From Dasypus novemcinctus (Eukaryota > Chordata > Mammalia > Cingulata > Dasypodidae), in the NCBI RefSeq assembly GCF_030445035.2, contig NC_080702.1, positions 26,485,652-26,549,651 of the forward strand: a DNA stretch of 64,000 nt, given 5' to 3'. The notes under the pieces were generated by a model. That model saw only the letters and a list, made by a program, of their open reading frames with translations. It made no database searches and had not been told where the DNA came from. Positions 11,906-21,900 of this stretch are shown one piece after another. Every line of letters begins with the position of its first letter. The stretch's first letter is position 1. Both the position numbers and the translations under genes were made by a program.

Positions 11906-13260
11906 TTTTAATCTTTTTTTTTTTTTAAGATACATAGATCACAAAAAAAATGTTACATTACAAAATGTAAGAGGTTCCCACATACCCCCCTCCCCACCCC
12001 ACCCCCCCACTCCTCCCACATCAACAACCTCTTTCATCATCGTGGCACATTCATTGCATTTCGTGAATACATCTTGGAGCACTGCTGCACTGCATGGATG
12101 ATAGTTTACATTGTAGCTTACACTCTCCCCCAGTCCATTCAGTGGGTTATGGCAGGATATAGAATGTCCAGCATCTGTCCCTACAAAATCATTCAGGACA
12201 ACTCCAAGTCCCAAAAATGCCCCCATGTCACATCTCTTCTTCCCTCTCCCTGCCCTCAGCAACTCCCGTGGCCACGTGTCTCCACATCAATGACAGTTTC
12301 TTCCATTGCTAGAGGCACAATAGTTCTATAATAGAATACCACTAAGTCCACTCTAATGCATATTTTATTCACTCCACCTCTAGATCAAGAGGGGGCTTAG
12401 ATCCCACATGGCTGATGGATGGGATTCTCCTGCTTGCAGTTGTAGACTCTCTTGGTTCTCTGGTGTGTGGTTGACCTTCCTCACCTCCCTGTTAGCTGAC
12501 CTGGGTAAGTCTAATGAATTGGAGAGTAGGTGTTGCAACTCTGCTGAGGCTCACGGCCCAGCTGGCACATAGACAGTACAGAGATTCAAGTCTCCTGAGC
12601 ATACACCAACCCCAGTGCCAACCGCTGTTTCAGTAAAAGTGACAGAAGAGGCATGCATAGAAAGGTCACATCTGAGTCCAAATCTATCACACTCAGGAGC
12701 AAAAATTTCAAAGTGGAACCCACTGGCAAGGCACTGAACTCCAGAGCCATCTGCCATGACTGTAGAACCTGTGTGTCTCCATAGCCCTCAGGGTCACCAC
12801 TACCTGAAGTTGTATCTACTTTGGTTGTCTCTGAGATCCTGCTGAGATGTGTGTAAGCATGGCCCTCTGATGACCTCTCAACTCATTTTGAAATCTCTGA
12901 GCCATATAAACTCACTTGTCTTTACCATTTCCCCCTTTTATTCAAGGTCTTTTTCTAGTTGCATCACCACCTGGTGCTTGGTAGTGATTCCTTGGTGCCA
13001 GGGAGGCTCATCCCCAAGAGTCATGTCCCATGCTGGGAGTGAGGTAATGCGTTTACATGCTGAGTTTTGCTTAGAGAGTGGCCACATTTGAGCAACATGT
13101 GGGCTCTCAGGAGGTAACTCTTAGGCATCCTGCAACTCTAGGTCTACTTGAAATTTTAGACACACAGGTTCCTAAGCATAGTCACCAGTATCAAGTGCCC
13201 ATCATTGGACCATCCTTCTTCACTGGTTTTGCCCTTGCATTTTGGGGATTGTTGCTGCTT
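11906..13260 (-). mobile_element. 5'-truncated L1 insertion with 15-bp target duplication
   Basis: The poly(A) appears as a T-run at 11905-11930, followed by the L1 3' UTR in reverse up to 13260. Flanked by perfect copies of GAGAGGAGAACTTTT at 11891-11905 and 13261-13275, so the insertion and its truncation point are exactly defined. It contains no ORF2 coding part. Confidence 0.88.
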
Positions 13261-13489
13261 GAGAGGAGAACTTTTGACACCCCTCATCTTTGGGCAATCC
13301 TCTGTCCCCCTGCCCTCTAATGGAGGGGGATGTGGCACCTGATGGGAGGGAGAGCTGAACAGAACAGGTACAGATTCCTCAGGAGTGGGGACTCCAATGT
13401 TCTAGAACCTTCCAAAGGAGGTCTGATCTGCTTCTCAGAGTCAGGCCTGCATTGAATTCTGTTGGCTCTTTGTTTCCTATAGATTCAAA

Positions 13490-13645
13490 TCCCCAGATAT
13501 GGGGCAGGTTGCTCACCACCTCAGGGCTCAGTTTCCTCCTCTGTACAATGGGCTGGCAATTCTTACTCTGGGGTTGCTGTGAGACTCACGTGAGGGTACA
13601 TAGACCATGTAGAACAGAATCTGGCTCCTGCCTGGTGCTCGGCCA
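13490..13645 (-). repeat. MIR SINE fragment
   Basis: CTCAGTTTCCTCCTCTGTACAATGG core followed by GGGTTGCTGTGAG. Confidence 0.65.
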
Positions 13646-13807
13646 ATGCTTGAGGATTAATGACTCTGTTCCACTTACCTTTTCTTTTCCAAGCCATGGT
13701 CAGTTCTAGCACACTTGATTTTTCAGCCTTTTACAAACATGTAGTCTGGAAAGTGGGGACACAGGGAGCCCCAGTTGAGGGGTGACTGTGAATTTTAAAG
13801 AGAAAGT

Positions 13808-13900
13808 GCAAGGGGAGCAGGTGTTGCTCGGTGGTTGAGCACCTGCTTCATATGTACTAGGCCCTGGGTTCAATCCCCAGTATCTCCTAAAAATTAATAA
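13808..13900 (+). repeat. Short tRNA-like SINE
   Basis: Head GGTTGAGCACCTGCTTC, B box GGTTCAATCCCC, short AAAATTAATAAC tail. Confidence 0.8.
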
Positions 13901-14230
13901 CAAAATAAAGTACACATTCAGCCCCTGAGAAGTTCTCGGTCAATAGCCACTCGGCAGGGCAGGAAGTCTGCCACCTTTGTTCACCACTGTGTCCCCAGTA
14001 CTAAGTAAAGCCAGTCTCATAACCATGCTTAATAAATCTTTGATGGGCGAATGTATTTTATCACTGTCTGGGAGGATCTGGAGCCCTCCAATAAGCAAGA
14101 TTCGCCAAGCTGGTGGGAACGAGTTCATCACAGGAGGGCAGATCCCAGTGTGAATTGCCTGCAAACTTTAACCCTGATCAGGACTGCTTTCAAGCAGGCG
14201 CCAACACTCTCTTTAATAGGCATATTAGGG

Positions 14231-14635
14231 AAGCGGATTTGGCCCAGTGGATAGGGCGTCTGCCTACCACATGGGAGGTCCACGGTTCAAACCCCGGGCC
14301 TCCTTGACCCGTGTGGAGCTGGCCCATGCGCAGTGCTGATGCGCTCAAGGAGCGCTGTGCCAAAAAGGGGTGTCCCCTGCGTAGGGGAGCCCCACATGCA
14401 AGGAGTGCACCCCATAAGGAGAGCCGCCCAGCGTGAAAGAAAGTGTAGCCTGCCCAGGAGTAGCGCCACACACACGGAGTGCTGACGCAGCAAGATGATG
14501 CAACAAAAAGAGACACAGATGCCCGTGCCGCTGATAAGGATAGAAGCGGTCACAGAAGATCACACAGCGAATGGACACAGAGAGCAGACAATTGGGGCAA
14601 GGGAGAAATAAAGAAATCTTAAAAAAAAAAAAAAA
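14231..14635 (+). repeat. DAS-type long SINE
   Basis: Target duplication AATAGGCATATTAGGGA / AATAGGCTTATTAGGGA (one mismatch) at about 14215-14231 and 14635-14651. Confidence 0.92.
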
Positions 14636-14647
14636 AATAGGCTTATT

Positions 14648-15110
14648 AGGGAAGAAGATGTGTTTCAAGTGATAGGGCCTCCGCCTACCATATGGAAGGA
14701 CCCAGGGTCAATTCCTGGGGCTTCCTGGTAAAAAAAGAAAGCATGCCTGCGCAACAAGCCAGTGCCACGTGGTGAGCCGAGTGCCCACGTGGCAAGCCAG
14801 TGCCCGCGCAGTGAGCCGAGTGTCCGTGTGGTGAGCCAGTGCCCACACAAGTGAGTCACGCCGCAAGACGATGATGCAATAAAAAAAGAGAGACAAGGGG
14901 AGAGTCAAGGTGAAGCGCAGCAGAGACCAGGAACTGAGGTGGCGCAATTGACAGGGAACCTCTCTCCACGTCAGAGGTCCCCAGGATCGAATCCCAGTGA
15001 ATCCTAGAGAAGAGAAGGCAAAAAGAGAGAGAAATAGATACAGAAGATCACACAGCAAATGGACACAGACAGCCGAAACAGCAGGGCAGGGGGAGGGGGA
15101 GGGAAAAAAC
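14648..15110 (+). repeat. Dimeric SINE with short internal GAGCC array
   Basis: Same family as 19975-22035. It carries only about five internal ~20-bp units (GTGAGCCGAGTGCCCACGTG) at 14755-14860, so it shows the pre-expansion state. Confidence 0.8.
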
Positions 15111-15309
15111 AGGCATATTAAAGAATCATTTAGGGACAGAGGAAGGCTTCTTCCAGAGATGCTTCCTGCATGATCTGTTTTCTTCCCTTAGTTAGTATGT
15201 ATAATTTGACTTCTGGAAAAGCAACCCCGGAGAGCTTGGAGTGATTTAGGAACAATGGACAATGGTCCCAATTTACCAAGCATAATTCTCTCTTTAAAAA
15301 GGGGCGGAA

Positions 15310-15324
15310 GTATGCATTGCATAC
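15310..15324. promoter_or_regulatory. Near-palindrome upstream of the HNF4-like site
   Basis: GTATGCATTGCATAC is an almost perfect 15-bp palindrome with two TGCAT/ATGCA motifs, the kind bound by bZIP (C/EBP) or POU factors. It lies 8 bp upstream of the DR1-like site. It could be chance. Confidence 0.2.
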
Positions 15325-15331
15325 TGAGCAA

Positions 15332-15346
15332 GGGAACTTTGACCCA
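15332..15346 (-). promoter_or_regulatory. Putative HNF4 (DR1-type) binding site
   Basis: Read on the minus strand, 15333-15345 gives GGGTCAAAGTTCC, one mismatch from the GGGTCAAAGTTCA-type HNF4alpha consensus, about 570 bp upstream of the ATG. The match is seen directly; function is inferred from the hepatic expression of C3-family genes. Confidence 0.4.
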
Positions 15347-15806
15347 TGCGTTCCTCAGAAGGCTTCTTTAGGGTAGGAACTGGGGCCGGACGGCTAAATG
15401 CTCTACGGCCACTCACGTCAGTGACAGTGATGGGGAAATGGGGACCCCAGTGCCTGCCTGGCCCCCCGTTGGAGCAGTGACCCTTGAAACGCGCTCCCAT
15501 TTCCAGCGGAGATGGGGGAGGGAGAGGTTTACTCCTGCCCTGTTTTAATTTCCCGGCTGCTAAAACAAATTCCAGCCAATTCCGGCTCAGGCCTGGGTTC
15601 ATTGCCCTCAGGCCACTTGGCCCAGGCCTTCAAGATAAGGCCCCCGTGGGAGGGGTCACCCCCTACCACCCTGGCCCCCCCCCCAGGGAGGAGCTGGGAC
15701 ACGTCTCAATGCAGTCGTCCCTCCAGACCCTCCTTGGAGTCTCGGCTAGGGACAGAGGGCCACCCCCCTGTACCCCTCTTGCTTTGCAGGGTCCTCTCCG
15801 GCGCCT

Positions 15807-15820
15807 GTTTAGATATTAAC
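15807..15820 (-). promoter_or_regulatory. Putative HNF1 half-site near the start
   Basis: Minus-strand GTTAATATCTAAAC has a perfect GTTAAT HNF1 half-site and a degenerate second half, about 100 bp before the ATG. It might instead serve as an AT-rich TATA-like element in an otherwise GC-rich stretch. Confidence 0.3.
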
Positions 15821-15917
15821 TCAGCTGGGACGGGCCAAGGCAAACAGACCAGGGCCAGGCGGGACAGGAGGACAGACGCCCGTGGGTTGCGGCCCCCGCG
15901 GCCCTCTCGCATCTGCC

Positions 15918-15988
15918 ATGGACGCGCCCTGGCCCCTGGCACTGGTTCTCCTGGTCGTGGGGACCCCCGCGGCCCACGCCGAGCCCCT
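15918..15988 (+). CDS. C3-like exon 1 (signal peptide)
   Basis: Residues 1-24. MDAPW then a hydrophobic core LALVLLVVG and an AHA motif predicting cleavage after Ala21. The donor is CT|GTGAGC; Leu24 is split with exon 2, exactly where human C3 has its SPM|Y junction. The start was chosen because it is the only ATG giving a signal peptide, and it has a perfect Kozak context. Confidence 0.92.
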
Positions 15989-18900
15989 GTGAGCGTGGGG
16001 AAACCCAGGGCTCCGGCCGCACCCACCTCTGGCCCCAGGTGAGTCCCCCGAGACCCCGTGTCCGTCTCCCCGCAGGTATCTCCTGGTGACGCCCCGCGTC
16101 CTGCGGGTGGGCAGCCCCGAGAACATCCTCGTCCAGGCCCACGGGACCCCCAGTCGGCCGCTCCGCGAGATCCTGAAGGTCCACGTCACCGTGTGGGATT
16201 TCCCCATGAAAAAGAGGGCGGTGGCGGAGTTCCAGCTCACGCTCTCCCCTGAGAACGACTTCCTGGACCGGGCACCTGTGACGGTGGGTGACGGCACCAG
16301 GGTGGGCGGCCACACAGCAGGGGGTTGCGGGTCAGCAGGGCGGGTGACGAGGGGCGGACGTGGCCGGACTTGCCGGAGTCGCGGGGCCTGCCCGTACCTA
16401 CCACGCCTTTCGTGTCCTCTCTGACTGGAAATTAAAAAGCAGAGGTGGTTATAGTCGCAGCTCTATTTCTGTAAACAGCTGCAGTCCAGAATAAATTATT
16501 GAAAGTTTTCAAAAAAAAGCAGAGGTGGCTCGAGCAGTTGAGCGCCTGCCTCCCACAGGGAGGCCCCCAGTTCCATTCCCAGTGCCTCCTAAAAAAATAA
16601 AAAAAAAAAAACAAGCAAACAAATTAAAAAGCCAACGCAGGGGAGCCGATGTGGCTCAGTGGTTGAGCACCAGCTTCCCATATATGAGGTCCCGGGTTCA
16701 ATCCCCGGCCCTGGTATTTCAAAAAATAAAATATCTTAACAACAACAAAAAAAAAGTCCCCCTAAGGCCCTCCAAGAAGGGCTGCCTTTAGCCCGCACCG
16801 GCTTCTCTGCAAACTATTAAAGGCGCCCTCTGCTGGTAGCACGCTGCTTGACGTGCAGACAATGCTTTAAAAAAAAAAGATTTGTTTATCGCCCACCACT
16901 GTTGTTTGAGCTCGCTATTTGCTCATCTTTTTTGTTTTTTTCCACTTTTTTATTTTTTTGAAAGAAACTTAAATTATATAAATGTTACACAAAAAATATA
17001 GGGGATTCCCACATGCCCCGCTCCCTCCCTACCGTATTTTCCCACATCAACAACATCCTTCATTAGTGTGGTGCGTTTGCCACAATTGATGAAAACATAT
17101 TGAAGCACTGCCACTAAGCGATGATGATAGTTTCCATGGTAGTTTACACTGTCTTTGGTATATTTTTCCAAGTTATTACAAGATACACAATGGCCTGTAT
17201 CTGTCATTGCAGTGTCATGCAGGACAATTCCGATGTCCTGAAAATGCCCCCAAATTACACTTTTTTTCCCCTCTACCTTCCCTCCAAACTCCTGCCTCCA
17301 CGTGCATAATAGTCTTCTTTTTTAGGAGGCACTGGAAACCAAACCTGGGAGGCACTCATTCGCTTGAGCCACATCCACTTCCAGCACATCTCATATTTTT
17401 TAAGCTCAACTAGCAGATGTAAATGATGATGATGGAAGCTTTTATATGAAACACTACGTCCCAGACATCTCACAAGAGGCTTTGCAAGCACCATCTCCCC
17501 TCCCCCATCTTCTCCTGGCTCACCGTGCTCCAACATTGACCTCTTTCCTGCACCTTGTACATGCCAAGCTCCCCGCTTGTTGTGTTCCTGTTTGTGTCTC
17601 CTCGTTGCATCAACTCATTGCGTCAGCTTGCCGCGCCAGCCCATCGTGTCACCTTGCTGTCTTGCTTGTCATCTTTAGGAGGCACCAGAAACTAAAACCA
17701 GGACCTCCTGTGTGTGAGGCAGGCACCCAACTGCTTGAGACATATCCCTCCCCAGATGATGCTTTTTTTTTCCATTCCTTTCCCCTTCCCCTCTACCCCA
17801 TTGTCTGTCCTCTGTGTCCATTTGCTGCGTGTTCTTCTTTGTCCGCTTCTGTTGTTGTCAGTAGCACCGGGAATCTGGGTCTCTTTTTGTTGTGTCACCT
17901 TGTTGTGTCAGCTCTCCGTGTGTGCGGCGCCATTCCTGGGCAGGCTGCACTTTCTTTCGCGCCAGGCAGCTCTCCTTACGGGGCGCACTCCTTGTGCATG
18001 GGGCTCCCCTACACGGGGGACACCCCTGCGTGGCAGGGCACTCCTTACACGCATCAGCCCTGCACGTGGGCCAGCTCCACACGGGTCAGGAGGCCCGGGG
18101 TTTGAACCGCGGACCTCCCGCGTGGCAGGTGACTGCTCTATCCGTTGAGCCAAGTCTGCTTCCCCAGACGATGCTCTGATGAGAAGGAAAGGGCACCCCT
18201 TCCTTTACCAGGTCCAGCCCCACCCTGGGACAGGAGGCCGGGCCTGGATTTCCTGCCTCCCTCGGTTGGGTGCCCTGGTGCAGCGAGCAACCCACACGAC
18301 CTGACGAGGCCACCTTGCTCCCTGAGGCAGAGCCGCCCGACGGCGTCTCTAGAGGTCTGGCCCAGAGCTGCGCTCCCGGGAAGGGAGCGCGGGCGGGGCC
18401 TGAGCGGGGTGGGCGTCTCCCCGCAGATCCCGGAGAGCCTGGTGTACCCCCCGCAACCGGGGCTGCAGTACGTCTCCATCCGGGCCTCCTGGACCCCCGC
18501 CTCGGGCCCCTCGTCCATGGAGAAGCTGGTGCTGGTGGCCCCGCACGCCGGCTACATCTTCATCCAGACAGACAAGACCATCTACACGCCCGAGCACTTG
18601 GGTACGCCCCCGGCCCGCGGCCAGCGGCGGGCACTGGCCTCCACCGCCGCCTCCCCAAAAGCCTGACCGCGCTCCGGCGCCCTGAAGTCTTCTCCACCTC
18701 CCGCGGTCTCCCTCCGCTCGAGGCTTCCTCCCACTACCAAAGGAGCTTGCCCCCGCCCCCTCCCCAAGCGCGCCCCCGCCCCTCCCCCAAGCGCGCCCCC
18801 GCCACCTCCCCCAAGCGCGCCCCGCGCCCCTTTCCCAAGCGCGCCCCCCGCCCCTCCCCCAAGCGCCCCCGCCCCTCCCCCAAGCGCGCCCCCGCCCCCT

Positions 18901-21900
18901 CCCCAAGCGCGCCCCCGCTCCCTCCCCAAGCGCGCCCCCCCGCCCCTCCCCCAAGCGCGCCCCCCGCCCCTCCCCCAAGCGCGCCCCCCGCCCCCTCCCC
19001 AAGCGCGCCCCCTGCCCCTTCCCCAAGCGCGCCCCCGCTCCCTCCCCAAGCGCGCCCCGCGCCCCTTTCCCCAAGGGCGCCCCCCCCCCCCGCCACCTCC
19101 CCAAGCGCGCCCCCTGCCCCTTCCCCAAGCGCGCCCCCGCCCCTTTCCCCAAGCGCGCCCCGCGCCCCTTCCCCAAGCGCGCCCCCTGCCCCTTCCCCAA
19201 GCGCACCCCCGCCACCTCCCCAAGCGCGCCCCCTGCCCCTTCCCCAAGCGCGCCCCCGCCACCTCCCCAAGCGCGCCCCCTGCCCCTTCCCCAAGCGCGC
19301 CCCCGCCACGTCCCCAAGCGCGCCCGCTGCCTCCCTCCCCCGCAGTCCAGTACCGCGTGCTCACCGTGAACCACGAGATGAACCCCGTCTCCAGGACGTT
19401 CACCCTGGACATCAAGGTGGCCTCCCCGGGAGGGGAGGGGGTCACCCCGGGGGTTCTGTCCTGAGACGGATGCCGGAGGCCCGGGGCGCCACTGGGGCCC
19501 CCCCGCGCGCCGGCACCCACGCCCCGCTGTCCCCGCAGACCCCGGCGGGCGTCACGGTCACGAGCCAGAGCCTGCAGGCGCGCGACGGCGTCTTCACCAG
19601 CTCCTTCAGCCTCCCGGAGCTCGTCAGGTGGCCTGCGCGCGGCCGCGTGCGCGCCCCCGGGGCCCGGGCGGGAGCGCTGGGGGCGGGGCGGGGGTCTTCT
19701 CCGCTCAGGCCCCACCTCTCCTCACCTTCTGTGCCCCAGCTTGGGGACCTGGAGCCTGGAAGCCAGCTACCAGAGCGCGGCCCGGCAGAAGTTCACGGCG
19801 TTCTTCGAGGTGAAGGAGTACGGTGAGGGGGCGAGGGGGGCGGGAACGGGCCGGGAGGCACCAGCTGTGGTGATCAGGAGGGGGCGAGGGGGGCGGGAAC
19901 GGGCCCGGGAGGCACCTGCTGTGGTGGTCGGGGAGGGGGCGAGGGCGCACACGGGGTGCAGGTGAGACGCTGAAGCTGGGAAGCGGAGGTGGCTCAGGGG
20001 ATAGGCCTCTGCGCGCCATGTGGGAGGGCCCCATTCCATCCCTGGGCCTCCTGGTGGGAAAGAAGAAGAGAAAGTGTGCCCACACAGTGAGCCAAGTGCC
20101 CGAGCAGTGAGCCGAGTGCCCACGTGGTAAGCCGAGTGCCCAGGCTGTGAGCTGAGTACCCACGTGGTTAGCCAAGTGTCCAAGCAGTGAGCTGAGTGTC
20201 TACATGGTTAGCCAAGTGCCCAAGCTGTGAGCAGAGTGCCCACGTAGTGAGCCAAGTGCCCAAGCAGTGAGCTGAGTGCCCGCGTGGTGAGCCAAGTGCC
20301 CAAGCAGAGAGCTGAGTGCCCACGTGGTGAGCCAGTGCCCAAGCTGTGAGCTGGGTGCCTACATGGTTAGCCAAGTGCCCAAGCTGTGAGCAGAGTGCCC
20401 ACATAGTGAGCCAGTGCCCAAGCAGTGAGCTGAGTGCCCGCGTGGTGAGCCTGTGCCCAAGCAGTGAGCTGAGTGCCTGCATGGTGAACCAGTGCCCAAG
20501 CAGTGAGCTGAGTGCCCGCGTGGTGAGCCAAGTGCCCAAGCAGTGAGCTGAGTGCCCATGTGGTGAGCCAGTGCCCAAGCTGTGAGCAGAGTGCCCGTGT
20601 GGTGAGCCAGTGCCCAAGCTGTGAGCAGAGTGCCCGTGTGGTGACCCAGTGCCCAAGCTGTGAGCAGAGTGCCCACGTGGTGAGCCAGTGCCCAAGCAGT
20701 GAGCTGAGTGCCCGCGTGGTGAGCCAGTGCCCAAGCAGTGAGCTGAGTGCCCGCGTGGTGAGCCAGTGCCCAAGCAGTGAGCTGAGTGCCCGCGTGGTGA
20801 GCCAAGTGCCCAAGCAGTGAGCTGAGTGCCCGTGTGGTGAGCCAGTGCCCAAGCTGTGAGCAGAGTGCCCGTGTGGTGACCCAGTGCCCAAGCTGTGAGC
20901 AGAGTGCCCACGTGGTGAGCCAGTGCCCAAGCAGTGAGCTGAGTGCCCGCGTGGTGAGCCAGTGCCCAAGCAGTGAGCTGAGTGCCCGCGTGGTGAGCCA
21001 GTGCCCAAGCAGTGAGCTGAGTGCCCGCGTGGTGAGCCAAGTGCCCAAGCAGTGAGCTGAGTGCCCGTGTGGTGACCCAGTGCCCAAGCTGTGAGCAGAG
21101 TGCCCGTGTGGTGACCCAGTGCCCAAGCTGTGAGCAGAGTGCCCACGTGGTGAGCCAGTGCCCAAGCAGTAAGCTGTGTGCCCGCATGGTGAGCCAGTGC
21201 CCAAGCAGTGAGCTGAGTGCCCGCGTGGTGAGCCAGTGCCCAAGCAGTGAGCTGTGTGCCCGCATGGTGAGCCAGTGCCCAAGCAGTGAGCCGAGTGCCT
21301 GCGTGGTGAGCCAGTGCCCAAGCAGTGAGCCAAGTGCCCACGTGGTGAGCCAGTGCCCAAGCAGTGAGCTGAGTGCCCGCGTGGTGAGCCAAGTGCCCAA
21401 GCAGTGAGCTGAGTGCCCACGTGGTGACTCAGTGCCCAAGCTGTGAGCTGAGTGCCCACGTGATGAGCCAGTGCCCAAGCAGTGAGCTAAGTGCCTGCAT
21501 GGTGAGCCAAGTGCCCGCGTGGTTAGCCAAGTGCCCGTGTGGTTAGCCAAGTGCCCGCATGGTGAGCCACTGCCCATGTGGTGAGCCAAGTGCCCAAGCA
21601 GAGTTGAGTGCCCGCGTGGTGAGCCAAATGCCCGTGCAGTGAGCCAGTGCCCACATGGTGAGCCGAGTGCCCAAGCAGAGAGCTGAGTGCCCCCGTGGTG
21701 AGCCGAGGGCCCGCATGAGTGCCTGCACAGTGAGCCAGTGCCTGTGCGAGTGCCCGTGTGGTGAGCCAGTGCCTGCACAAGTGAGTCACGCAACAAGATA
21801 ATGACACAGCAGAAGAGAGACAAAGGAGAAAGTCATGGTGAAACGCAGCAGAGTCCAGGAACTGAGGTGGCGCAATTGACAGGGAACCTCTCTCCACATC

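Larger units (their letters stand above)
15120..15917 (+). promoter_or_regulatory. Probable promoter and 5' UTR region of the C3-like gene
   Basis: About 800 bp of mostly non-repetitive sequence between the last upstream SINE and the start codon. No canonical TATA box is seen at a convincing distance. The ATG sits in a strong Kozak context (gccATGg). The proximal part is GC- and CpG-rich. The transcription start cannot be fixed from sequence. It holds the HNF4-like and HNF1-like sites listed separately, which would suit hepatic expression as for C3. Confidence 0.5.

Noticed and set aside
18349..19715. Long Gly/Arg/Ala- and Pro-rich open frames on both strands
   Set aside because: They arise from the intron 3 GC minisatellite and overlap real exons of the C3-like gene in the wrong frame.
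20065..21780. CRISPR-like array
   Set aside because: Repeats are contiguous with no unique spacers, and the context is a mammalian intron.
20168..21823. 551-codon open frame on the minus strand
   Set aside because: It is the intron 6 minisatellite; the unit length is a multiple of three so frames stay open by chance. The product is a simple repeat with no domain.
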